Shown: positions 46,825 through 55,688 of the stretch, in pieces
Layout of the letters: every line of letters starts with the position of its first letter
Position numbering within the stretch: position 1 is the first letter of the stretch
Assembly (NCBI RefSeq): GCF_015595035.1
Contig: NZ_JADNRN010000005.1
Coordinates: 62,001-126,000, forward strand
Reading direction: 5' to 3'
DNA from: Marinibium conchae
Lineage (GTDB): Bacteria; Pseudomonadota; Gammaproteobacteria; Enterobacterales; Alteromonadaceae
Length of the DNA stretch: 64,000 bases
Position numbers and translations under genes: made by a program
Notes under the pieces: model-generated
Databases searched by the model: none
What the model was told of the DNA's origin: nothing
Seen by the model: the letters and a program-made list of their open reading frames with translations, nothing else

Positions 46825-47106
46825 TTAACTCGCTTTAATTCTAACCACTTTCATTGTTTCAAACTCCATGCCAGCGATTTCTTTCATCTCAGGATAATAA
46901 GTAAGATTGACTACGCCCGACTCTAAGTTCTTGTATTTTTTCTTGCGTTTAAAAATAAAGGGCACATCGGTACCTTCAATCAGCAATGTATTAATGAACC
47001 AGCCATCTTCTTCACGCTGAACATGAGACGTTACTTTGCATAGCTCGGTATGAACCAAGTTAGGATGGGTTTCCAGTAGTTTTTGCAAAGCTGTTTTTCT
47101 TGCCAT
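46825..47106 (-). CDS. small conserved-type hypothetical protein between recJ and recO
   Basis: This 93-residue protein reads like one beta-rich domain: basic start (MARKTALQKLLETHPNL), then GWFINTLLIEGTDVPFIFKRKKKYKNLESG and VNLTYYPEMKEIAGMEFETMKVVRI. It overlaps the recJ stop by one base (TAATG) and ends one base before recO, so it is translated with both. I do not recognise the family. The tight coupling suggests a link to nucleic-acid metabolism, but that is inference. Confidence 0.8.
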   Translation of the reverse strand: MARKTALQKLLETHPNLVHTELCKVTSHVQREEDGWFINTLLIEGTDVPFIFKRKKKYKNLESGVVNLTYYPEMKEIAGMEFETMKVVRIKAS

Positions 47107-48833
47107 TATGTGCCCGTATTGTATGGTGTTAAATCTTGAACCAGTAATTGTACACTGATTTGCCCTCGAAATTCATTAATGTCGAGCTTATAAGCTAATT
47201 CCACTTCTCTTATTTGCTTATTAGGCCACTGCTGAGTATCAATATTAAATGCGATCGCGTCGAACTCAACCCCACCTTGAGCAACGATCATCTTTAAGTG
47301 TTTTTTACCTACGATGCGTTGAGTCTTGAGCATAAAAACACCATCAAATAGAGGTTCTTCAAACGTTTGCCCCCACGGTACAGCGAGTTTAAGTAAGCTG
47401 GCGTTTTCGACATTGATTTCGTGGCTTGGCAGACTGCCATCAGATAATAAGATGGGCTCACTTCCCAGCCCCTTGGTTGCCTCCAAAACAGCTTCTTCAA
47501 AGGCTTTTTTAAAAGTCGCTAGTTTGTTTTTCTCTAAACTTAAACCTGCTGCCATCGCATGGCCACCAAATTTGGCAATCAACCCAGGATGTTGACTACT
47601 AATATATTCCAAAATATCGCGAATGTGGACGCCGGGAATCGATCGCGCAGAGCCCTTCACGCTGTTGTCGTCTTGCTCCGCAAAAACAATCGTTGGGCGG
47701 AAATATTTTTCTTTTATTCTTCCGGCCAAGATACCTATAACACCCTGATGATAGTCGTCTTTATAAAGTACGACGCCGGATGGAATATCGCCTTTCGAGA
47801 ACGCTACCGAGTCGAGCGCTTTTATCGCTTCTTCTTGCATTGAACTTTCTATTTCCCTGCGTTCTAGATTTAACGCGTCGAGCCTTGCCGCCATTTGGCG
47901 CGCTTGCTGTGGGTCTTCACACAATAAGCATTCTATTCCTAAAGCCATATCATCCAAGCGGCCCGCGGCGTTTAATCGAGGCCCTATTACAAATCCAAGG
48001 TCAGTTGATGAGAGTTTATGGCAAGGCCTTGAAGCAACATCTAAAATTGCCTTAATACCAGGCCTTGCAACGCCACTGCGAATTCGTTGTAGACCTTGGT
48101 GCACCAACACTCGATTATTATTATCAAGGGGTACAACATCAGCGACTGTGCCAAGGGCCACAATATCCAAATACTTTGCTAGGTTCGGTTTTGCTAGCTC
48201 CTTAGAAGCAAACCAGTGCCGTTTTTCAAGCTCCGTTTTAAGAGCTAGCATAAGATAAAAAGCAACGCCTACACCGGCTAAGTTTTTCGACAGAAAAGCA
48301 CAGTCTGCTTGATTCGGATTTACTATTGCATCGGCTTGGGGCAAGGTGGCGCCTGGCAAGTGATGATCTGTGACCACCACCTGCATGCCAAGAGATTTCG
48401 CGTGTTCAACCCCGGCAATACAAGAAATTCCGTTATCGACTGTAATTAGCAACTCTGCCTTTTCTTGCTTCGCGACATCGACAATCTCGGGGCTTAAGCC
48501 ATAACCGAAATCGAAGCGGTTTGGTACTAGATAGCTGATATTGCTAAAACCAAAGTCTCGCATAGCTAAAATGCATAAGGCTGTGCTGGTTGCCCCGTCG
48601 GCATCAAAATCACCGATAATACAAATGCGTTTATTGATTTCCATTGCGTCGGCAACAACTTTCACAGCTAAATCAATACCTTTCATAGTATTGTAGTGAT
48701 GTAGCTCTTTTAATTGCGTTTGAATTTGAGCGACATCGGTAATACCGCGATTTCTATATAGCCTATCAAGCAACGGAGGAAGAGAGTTATCAATGACGTG
48801 AGACAAAATAGGCTGTCGATGTTGAATCTGCAA
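47106..48833 (-). CDS. recJ: single-stranded-DNA-specific 5'-3' exonuclease RecJ
   Basis: The 575-residue DHH-family nuclease has the DHH motifs ICIIGDFDADGATSTALC (about 72-89), LLITVDNGI and VVTDHHLPGA. The C-terminal DHHA1 domain contains KFGGHAMAAGLSLEK, and an OB-fold follows. It acts in recombination and mismatch repair. It leads the co-directional recJ-recO-pdxJ-acpS-rlmD-relA-mazG cluster. Confidence 0.97.
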   Translation of the reverse strand: MQIQHRQPILSHVIDNSLPPLLDRLYRNRGITDVAQIQTQLKELHHYNTMKGIDLAVKVVADAMEINKRICIIGDFDADGATSTALCILAMRDFGFSNISYLVPNRFDFGYGLSPEIVDVAKQEKAELLITVDNGISCIAGVEHAKSLGMQVVVTDHHLPGATLPQADAIVNPNQADCAFLSKNLAGVGVAFYLMLALKTELEKRHWFASKELAKPNLAKYLDIVALGTVADVVPLDNNNRVLVHQGLQRIRSGVARPGIKAILDVASRPCHKLSSTDLGFVIGPRLNAAGRLDDMALGIECLLCEDPQQARQMAARLDALNLERREIESSMQEEAIKALDSVAFSKGDIPSGVVLYKDDYHQGVIGILAGRIKEKYFRPTIVFAEQDDNSVKGSARSIPGVHIRDILEYISSQHPGLIAKFGGHAMAAGLSLEKNKLATFKKAFEEAVLEATKGLGSEPILLSDGSLPSHEINVENASLLKLAVPWGQTFEEPLFDGVFMLKTQRIVGKKHLKMIVAQGGVEFDAIAFNIDTQQWPNKQIREVELAYKLDINEFRGQISVQLLVQDLTPYNTGT

Positions 48834-48946
48834 GATTTGGACTCTTTCTTATGTTTTCATACGACAGCAAATATTAGCATATTTAGCGCTCTCGCGAATA
48901 GGCTTTACTGACTTGCCTATCTGTGTCAAAGAGCACTTATCGAAAC

Positions 48947-49363
48947 TTAACTTACCTTGGCGTCTAATTTTTTAAGCGAACGCAAAAATAAGCCTAAACC
49001 ACCAATAGCCAGTATTAAGATTACGATGAGCTCAAAAGAAGTCATTGTTCTCAAATTAAAGCGGACGGACGAAATAACCCCGAAGATTAGCGCAGTGAGT
49101 GAGCCTATCGACAGTAGCCAGCCCAATAGGTTTTTGCTGTTATAAAAAATGATGCCCACGCCAAAAATAAAGGGGATCATTATCATGCCGCCTGTTATAC
49201 CGATGCTGGTGCCAAAGCCCGAAAAGCCAAACATACGAGATCCAAGGCCGAAGTTAGAGCTGACCGTTATAGCATTGAACAACATATAGAAGCCGCCGCT
49301 CATCATTATTAAACCAATAAAAAAGTGACCGATACCACCTGAACTACCACCTGCGCCTTTCAT
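48947..49363 (-). CDS. uncharacterised membrane protein
   Basis: The 138-residue protein has a Gly/Ser-rich start (KGAGGSSGGIGHFF) and four predicted membrane helices (about 13-33, 55-75, 80-100, 110-128). It ends in a short charged tail. No catalytic motif is visible and I do not recognise the family. It is 113 bp from recJ, on the same strand. Confidence 0.7.
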   Translation of the reverse strand: MKGAGGSSGGIGHFFIGLIMMSGGFYMLFNAITVSSNFGLGSRMFGFSGFGTSIGITGGMIMIPFIFGVGIIFYNSKNLLGWLLSIGSLTALIFGVISSVRFNLRTMTSFELIVILILAIGGLGLFLRSLKKLDAKVS

Positions 49364-49527
49364 TTAAAATCCTTATTGAATATATGTTTGTTTATTACAC
49401 ACGCCGATAATATTAGCACTAGTGCCGAATTTGTTCATCTAAACCTGAGCCAATTAAATAAAAAGATGTTTTTATTGTTACCTACGCTAGTGTTATTGTT
49501 ACTACTCACAACGCAAGAGATTACGCC

Positions 49528-49965
49528 ATGAGCACTGCATACTTTATAATCATTAATGATGACATAGAATACGACACCTATGTGTCTGGAAAAAACATTG
49601 CTAAGTATGCAGGGCAACTCAATCAGTTCTGCGCTTCACATGGGCTTCGCACCGTTGATTTCTTTCTATACCAAGATTTTTCGGACTTTTTGGATGAGGA
49701 TCTCGGGGATAGCGAACACGAGGGCGATGAAGATGATCAATACGCTCAAAGCGACCAAAACATTGCCGACGCTCCAGAGGACGAACAAGTGTGGTTTGAT
49801 CCACAACAAGGGCTTGATTGGTTGGATTCATTAAGAACTAAACTTAACAGTGAACAGCCCGCATTTTCATCACAAGCGCTACTTGATGAACTTCAAGAGT
49901 ATCGTGAAGTGCTTGAAAAGACGAGAAAGGCCGGCGCAATGTGGCATTTAGAGATGGACTTTTAG
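49528..49965 (+). CDS. uncharacterised acidic cytoplasmic protein
   Basis: This 145-residue protein starts with a beta-alpha unit (STAYFIIINDDIEYDTYVSGKNIAKYAGQL). A very acidic linker at about 55-80 (EHEGDEDDQY) and a helical C-terminus (ALLDELQEYREVLEKTRKAG) follow. There is no signal or membrane segment. I do not recognise it. The gene is 44 bp before the DapA-like gene on the same strand, so they may be cotranscribed. Confidence 0.7.
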   Translation: MSTAYFIIINDDIEYDTYVSGKNIAKYAGQLNQFCASHGLRTVDFFLYQDFSDFLDEDLGDSEHEGDEDDQYAQSDQNIADAPEDEQVWFDPQQGLDWLDSLRTKLNSEQPAFSSQALLDELQEYREVLEKTRKAGAMWHLEMDF

Positions 49966-50009
49966 ACTGTCGCTAATACTTAATATTTAAATATAGGAAA
50001 CCAAGTGCC

Positions 50010-50870
50010 ATGGCAGATATATTTACTGGCCTAAGCGGCTTCCCAATAACACCTCTGCTCGGCAATGAATTAAACCTCGATGCACTCAAAAAAATAAGAG
50101 CATGTATTGACTCATCAGGGCTGGACTCCATTGGTGTTCTCGGCAGCACTGGAAGCTTTGCTTATTTAACAGCAAGTCAGCGAGCAACGGTGTTCGAGTG
50201 CTGGAGCGAAGCTAAAACACCATGGATTGCAGGAGTTAGTGCTACTAGCACGAAGGAAGCACTTGCTACATGCAAGATAGCTCAACAAAATGGTGCCTCT
50301 GCGGTAATTGCTAATGCCTTCGCCTATGTCCCTCTGACGAACAATGAGCTTAGCCATTATTTTTTGCGTATTGCTGATGCTAGCGAACTTCCTGTATGTG
50401 TTTATGATAATCCGATAACCACTGGGCAAAAACTCACGCACGATATATTAGCAATATTGGCAAAGCATCCAAACATCAAGGCAACAAAAATGTTTGCCAA
50501 AGAAAACAATACCGAGCAACACAAAGCATTAGCATTGCTTGACTGGCAGGCAGGTTATGCTGTAGACGCCAACTGCTGTGAGGCAATGATTGGCGGAGCC
50601 AGCGCTTGGTATTCAACATTAGCAGGCACACTACCCGAATTATTAGTTCCGGTAGTAAAGGCCATTAAAGATGGTGATATCACGAAAGCGAGAGCCTTAA
50701 ATCAGGCCAATCAACCCATTTACGCGTTAATGAAGCAATACACTGGGTACAGGGCTATGCACGTGTTTGCAAATATCAGAGGTTGGCAATGCGAGCTTCC
50801 TTCACCATTGGACTTACCCATTATCGAAAAAGCGAAGGAACTCATCACTGAAGCGATATCTGGGCACTAA
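50010..50870 (+). CDS. dihydrodipicolinate synthase / N-acetylneuraminate lyase family protein
   Basis: The 286-residue TIM-barrel aldolase has GFPITPLL at the start, VLGSTGSFAYLTASQR (family GSTGE-type substrate loop, with SFAYLT for the usual EFPTLT), and the Tyr segment PVCVYDNPITTG. The Schiff-base Lys probably lies in IKATKMFA, about residue 161. It is not the housekeeping DapA by sequence impression; a sugar-acid or hydroxyproline-type aldolase is more likely. The exact substrate is open. Confidence 0.85.
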   Translation: MADIFTGLSGFPITPLLGNELNLDALKKIRACIDSSGLDSIGVLGSTGSFAYLTASQRATVFECWSEAKTPWIAGVSATSTKEALATCKIAQQNGASAVIANAFAYVPLTNNELSHYFLRIADASELPVCVYDNPITTGQKLTHDILAILAKHPNIKATKMFAKENNTEQHKALALLDWQAGYAVDANCCEAMIGGASAWYSTLAGTLPELLVPVVKAIKDGDITKARALNQANQPIYALMKQYTGYRAMHVFANIRGWQCELPSPLDLPIIEKAKELITEAISGH

Positions 50871-50937
50871 GCCCATTTGGAGCTTATAAAGCTATCACTA
50901 TCGCGTCTTATGCCCGAATGTTAACGACTGACATGAC

Positions 50938-53900
50938 TCAGCCGTTTAAGTTCTCGTAAATCACTCTGAGAGTATTATTTAACGCACGCTTTGTATTTGG
51001 CCATGCGATAGAGATGTTATCTACCATGCCAGTGCCACAATCAACTTCCAAACGGCTGATAACATCAAATAAGGCGTCTGCATTTACTTTCTTGCCCGTT
51101 TGCACAAGACGTCTGGCGCCGCGTAAAATTGCACTGTTATCGTCTTGCATAATGCCATCGTCAGTCATTTGGATGCCCTCGCTTAACTCTTCAATCAGCT
51201 CGTTCAGGGCGGTTGATAAAGAATCGACTTGCCCTTGCTGTTGAAGGTAGGGTAATAAATCGAACCAAGTACTGGGGCTTTCTGGCATCTCCATCTGCGC
51301 AATCGGCGACTCTTCAACTGGCTCAGAGCTAGCCTGCTGTTCAATTTGCTTTTGCTCTTGAACCTGTTGCAACTCTTCTTTATGAGCAGCAACAAGCGCA
51401 TTTTCTTGCTCAACAAGAATTGCTTCGTTGCTTTCCAACTGTTTTTGAGCACTTTGCAATGCTTGTTCTTTATCGTCAAGCTGCGCTTTACTCGCTTGCA
51501 ACTCTTGCTCGAGTGTCGCGAGTTGGTTGGCTAAACCTGATTGGTTGTCCTGCTGCTCAGTTAAGGTTTGCTTACTCTGCGAGTATTCCTCTCGAACGGC
51601 TTGGAGTTCGGCGGTCAGCTTTTCTTGCATTTCCTGAAGTGCTTGAATGCTCTCTTCTCGCCCCTCTAGTGCAGCTTGTTGTTCCTCAACCTGCTTCTTG
51701 AGTGCCAATTCCTGCTCTTCTTGCTGCCTAATCCTAGACTCAAGCTCTTCTTGCTGTGCTTTCGCCGCGTTTAGTTCTTCAGTTAACTTGTTCTCAACTG
51801 ATTTAGTCTCGTTAGCTTCAGATTCTGCTTGCTGAAGCTCCTCTAGGTTACCTTCGAGTTTTTGCTGCAGTTGCTGATTTTGCTCTTCCGCTTCACGCAG
51901 GGCTTGTTGTAGTTGCTTCTTCTGCTCTTCAATTTGTTGCTGTTGGGCACTCCATTGTTCTTCACTTCCCTCTAACATCTCACGTTGCTTGGCTGCTCGA
52001 CTCTCAACATCTGACAATTCCACGGAAAGCTGTTCGAGTTTTTGTTCTTTCTCAAGACGGGCAAGTTTTTCAGCTTCTGCTTGCTGTTGAATTTCATCAA
52101 GTTTGCTTTGTGAACTTTCTAATTGCTCACGTTTAGCTTCAACCTCGCGTCTAAGCTCTTCCTGATGCGCCTCCCATTGCTTACCAGACTGCTCTAGCTT
52201 AGCCGCTTGCTCAGCACTTTGTTGCTCCATTTCGGCCAACTCAGCTTGGAGCTTATCGAACAGTTCTTGTTGACGCAGCTTCTCTGCTTTTTCTGCTTTG
52301 GTCTGCTGTTTCGCTTCACTCAATATACTTTCAGTTTCCTGCAGCGCTTTCTGCTTCGCTTTTAACTCTTCCTGCAAACGTTGTTGTTGTTCTAGTCGCT
52401 CTTGTTCCGCTCGCTTCATCTCCGCAAGCTTCTCTTCGGCATGTTTCTCAGCCTCAGCAAGTTCGTTTTGCAAACGCTGCATGTCTTCTTGTTGACGCTG
52501 CTTTTCTTGCTTTTCTTTTTCCGCGGCTTGTTTGGCTTCGTCAAGTGCATTTTGCGTTTCTTGAAGTACTTTTTGCTTCGCTTCTAGCTCTTGCATCAGC
52601 TTGCTTTGTTGAGCCGCCATATCACCTTTTTCTTGCTTCGACATTTCCTCGAACTTCTGCATTTCGTTCTGTAAATGTTCAACATGGCGAACTTTGTTTG
52701 TTAATTCCGACTGTGCAAGTTTGTAAGTATTTTCAATTTCACGACGCTGACGCTCAGCTTCCTCACTCGCCTTACGCTGGCTAATCAGTGCTTGTTTTAA
52801 CTTAGCACTAGTATCGTCACTACTTTGGAGTTGGCCCTGTAATTCATTAATTTGAGAACCAACTTCGCTGATTTCAGCATCTTTGTCTTGGATAGACGCT
52901 TTAAGCGAGTCAATTTGAGTAACATAAGCATGCATTTTTTGAGACTGTTCTGCTTGCTCCTGCTCTAACTTTTGACTATGAGCTTGGCTTGCAGCGAGTT
53001 TTTCTTGTGCTTGTTTGTAATTCTCTTCACTTCGCTTGAGTTGCTCAGATATCTCATTTCGTTGCCCTTGCAGCTTATTCACTTTCCGTGTTGATATTTC
53101 TAGTTGCTCAGTGAGTGCATTATTGGCCTCTTTCGCTTCATTAAGCATTTCTCTGCTTTTACTGTAATCCTGCTGAACCTGTTGCAGGTTTTCGGTGACA
53201 CTTTTGTGCTTTTCTTGCAAATTGATGTATTCAATTTTCGCTTCAGATATTTCATCGTGAGCTTCTTGAAGCTTAGTTTCAGTGTCGCGCAAGTCTTTGA
53301 GTTTACTTGCTAATTGCTCGTGACTTGTGCGAAGAAGCTGTTGATTTTCTGCAACTTCACGCTCAGCTTCTTTGTGCGCCGTGATTGCCTCTAGCCGTGC
53401 TTGGTCTGCTTGAATAATTTCAGTTAGATCAGTCCATAAACATAGAATTGAATCGAACTCTTTTCCCTTGTAGATTGGAATGTAGGTGGCCTGACACGCT
53501 CGTATTTCAGAATCAACTTTATGTTCCCAGTTGATTGTTTTAGCTCTGCCATCGTATTTCACTCGATTAAGGATGCGCTCTAACTCGTATGCATCTCCAT
53601 CATCTTTATTCAAACTCAAGGCATAAGGTGACTCACCCCACAAGTCTTCTTCACTTTCAACACCGAAGAATTCACAAGCAGATGGATTTAAACGAGTGAA
53701 TCCGTTTTCATCTAAAATGCCCATTGGCATGCTGCTGTGCTCTAACAAGCCTTGGAATTTTTGTTGCTGGAAGGACTCACCAGAACGGTCGGATATCCAG
53801 CAAACATATTGTTCTTTTACTTTGTCGAGCAGGTCAATATGAAGTTCACTCGGGTGTATTACATCGTTTTTACCACGAAGGCTGGTGTGGAAGGCTCTCA

Positions 53901-55533
53901 AGCGACCAGTTTGATGAAGTTGTCGTGCTGCTCTGCCTGCATCATCGCCATCGTTGAAGAGTTGATAAAAGGTGCCTTTCCTTAGCTCTTTTTCATTGAG
54001 ACCTAAACGCTCCGTCATCGCGGTATTAGCGTGTACAATTTTATCATCAGCATCAACTGTCGCCACTGCAATCGGGGCTATATCAAGCAGATTGGAGAAG
54101 TGAGCTCTTTCATAGTCTAACTGACGCTTGGTGTCGGTAAGTAAAGTTAAATCTTGGACCATGCCTGTAAAGCCTGCGCGATTATTCTTATCGTCGCCGA
54201 AAGCTTGCAAGGTTAAGCGCAGATGTACTGTAGAATTGCTATGTCGAGACTCTTCCGAATCCCTCAATGCAACTGGGAGCTCATCACTGTTTTGAGCTTG
54301 TTTACCTATTTTACCACTAAACTCACGATTTAAAGCCCTGCCAATAGTAAGCGGGGTTTCGTCGGGATTATGCAGTACGTTAATATCCTCGGGCATCAGA
54401 TTCAAGAGATCAAAACGCTTGTTTTTAATCTCTTGCAGCCTCACACCAAATAATTTTTCAAAAGAAGAATTAACCAAAACAACGCGGCACTCTTCATCAA
54501 GAACATATATTGGTTGGGTAGAAACAGTGAGCATGGCTTTAACCTTCTGCTCACTTAAATATTGTCGACGTTCATTTTGACGCGATTGTGTTTCGTTTAT
54601 GACTAACAGCTTAAATTGAACTGACTTGCCTTTTTTATTTTTACCCGAGCTTACACCCAAAATACGAACAGGCACTTTATTCTCTGCACCATTCAGTACA
54701 GTCTTGAAATCGCATTCATGATGTTCTTTAGCAAGCTCGAATGATTGATTCCAGAAACTTAAATTATCTGGGCAAATCAACTTTTCAAGTGCTTCGAAAT
54801 CACCACTTAGCGACTCATCATGCCCTAATAAGTGCGCAAAACTTTGGTTACCTTCAAACTTCTCGTTGTCAAAATCAACAGTCACTTGACCTAAGTTAAG
54901 ACGCCCAACAAGGTCGTCTAGTTCTTTCAAACTAGTGCTTGCGACATTAATGATACTTTCGTAATGGTCGACATCTTCTATTGTAGCTACATAAGCTACG
55001 CCATCGTACATGCTGAGGTTTTTTGTGATCGTTAACCTCAGTGTAAAGCCAGAACTTGGGGCTTTAACAACTAAAACAGTGCTTTCATTGCTATCTAGGG
55101 CTTGATTGATGTCGTCTTTCGGTTCTTCTCCGAAAAATTTATTAAGCGGTTGTGTGATAACTCGACTTGCCTCTCTACCCAGCAATCGAGCGGCAGTTTG
55201 ATTAATTTCGATAATATTACCACGCAAGCCAACCGTGAGTATGCCAGAGCTCGTTTTATCTAACACTTCGTTTCGGTTACGAATAACTTCATCATGTATC
55301 TCAAGTTGCTTATCCTTTTTCTTCATCATTATGAAGGCAGATATAGCTAAAATCGCGAGGACAATCATCACGCCGATGCTTGCATAGGCCAAAAGAGATA
55401 GCGTGCCCTCATCCTGACGGGAGAGTTTACCGCCAAAAGCAAAGCAAGTAGGGCTAATAACAATTAGCACGAAAAAGAAAGAGCGCTTGAAAACGGAAAG
55501 TGAAGCCGATAGCTGCTGAAGCATGTTTGTCAT
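50938..55533 (-). CDS. giant PAS/coiled-coil protein with HPt-like tail lacking His
   Basis: This 1531-residue protein (from the ATG at 55533; the frame reaches a TTG at 55581, and an ATG at 55524 is also possible) has two N-terminal hydrophobic segments (about 17-31 and 47-70). Around five PAS-like domains lie between about 90 and 705. About 700 residues of Gln/Glu/Lys-rich heptad coiled coil follow (about 710-1410). The final 105 residues have the helical pattern of an HPt domain (GARRLVQTGKKVNADALFDV) but contain no histidine, so no phosphotransfer is possible. There is no kinase, GGDEF or MCP domain. It follows the PDS kinase on the same strand, 155 bp away. Confidence 0.85.
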   Translation of the reverse strand: MTNMLQQLSASLSVFKRSFFFVLIVISPTCFAFGGKLSRQDEGTLSLLAYASIGVMIVLAILAISAFIMMKKKDKQLEIHDEVIRNRNEVLDKTSSGILTVGLRGNIIEINQTAARLLGREASRVITQPLNKFFGEEPKDDINQALDSNESTVLVVKAPSSGFTLRLTITKNLSMYDGVAYVATIEDVDHYESIINVASTSLKELDDLVGRLNLGQVTVDFDNEKFEGNQSFAHLLGHDESLSGDFEALEKLICPDNLSFWNQSFELAKEHHECDFKTVLNGAENKVPVRILGVSSGKNKKGKSVQFKLLVINETQSRQNERRQYLSEQKVKAMLTVSTQPIYVLDEECRVVLVNSSFEKLFGVRLQEIKNKRFDLLNLMPEDINVLHNPDETPLTIGRALNREFSGKIGKQAQNSDELPVALRDSEESRHSNSTVHLRLTLQAFGDDKNNRAGFTGMVQDLTLLTDTKRQLDYERAHFSNLLDIAPIAVATVDADDKIVHANTAMTERLGLNEKELRKGTFYQLFNDGDDAGRAARQLHQTGRLRAFHTSLRGKNDVIHPSELHIDLLDKVKEQYVCWISDRSGESFQQQKFQGLLEHSSMPMGILDENGFTRLNPSACEFFGVESEEDLWGESPYALSLNKDDGDAYELERILNRVKYDGRAKTINWEHKVDSEIRACQATYIPIYKGKEFDSILCLWTDLTEIIQADQARLEAITAHKEAEREVAENQQLLRTSHEQLASKLKDLRDTETKLQEAHDEISEAKIEYINLQEKHKSVTENLQQVQQDYSKSREMLNEAKEANNALTEQLEISTRKVNKLQGQRNEISEQLKRSEENYKQAQEKLAASQAHSQKLEQEQAEQSQKMHAYVTQIDSLKASIQDKDAEISEVGSQINELQGQLQSSDDTSAKLKQALISQRKASEEAERQRREIENTYKLAQSELTNKVRHVEHLQNEMQKFEEMSKQEKGDMAAQQSKLMQELEAKQKVLQETQNALDEAKQAAEKEKQEKQRQQEDMQRLQNELAEAEKHAEEKLAEMKRAEQERLEQQQRLQEELKAKQKALQETESILSEAKQQTKAEKAEKLRQQELFDKLQAELAEMEQQSAEQAAKLEQSGKQWEAHQEELRREVEAKREQLESSQSKLDEIQQQAEAEKLARLEKEQKLEQLSVELSDVESRAAKQREMLEGSEEQWSAQQQQIEEQKKQLQQALREAEEQNQQLQQKLEGNLEELQQAESEANETKSVENKLTEELNAAKAQQEELESRIRQQEEQELALKKQVEEQQAALEGREESIQALQEMQEKLTAELQAVREEYSQSKQTLTEQQDNQSGLANQLATLEQELQASKAQLDDKEQALQSAQKQLESNEAILVEQENALVAAHKEELQQVQEQKQIEQQASSEPVEESPIAQMEMPESPSTWFDLLPYLQQQGQVDSLSTALNELIEELSEGIQMTDDGIMQDDNSAILRGARRLVQTGKKVNADALFDVISRLEVDCGTGMVDNISIAWPNTKRALNNTLRVIYENLNG

Positions 55534-55641
55534 ATCCAATAGAAATAAATAATATCCTAGCAGACAAGGTAACGCCTGCAAGGAAAGTTAAAAATAGCGC
55601 GAAAGCACCTTGCGTATATTTTAAAATAACTTTTAGCTGTG

Positions 55642-55659
55642 GAATAAGACATCTTATTC
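55642..55659. repeat. palindrome between the PDS kinase and the PAS/coiled-coil gene
   Basis: GAATAAGA-ca-TCTTATTC is a perfect 18-bp inverted repeat, 30 bp past the kinase stop and about 110 bp before the next start. It could be an operator, or a weak terminator separating the two genes. Confidence 0.5.
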
Positions 55660-55688
55660 TTCCGTTATGAAGGGTATCGGCAGTTACA

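Noticed and set aside
51204-52784. Several antisense ORFs within the coiled-coil gene
   Set aside because: CAG/GAA-rich coiled-coil coding leaves the opposite strand free of stops. They lack ribosome binding sites and protein-like composition.
50938-55533. Hybrid histidine kinase or chemoreceptor
   Set aside because: No H-box, ATPase boxes, receiver or MCP hairpin is present after the PAS region, only coiled coil and an HPt-like tail without His.
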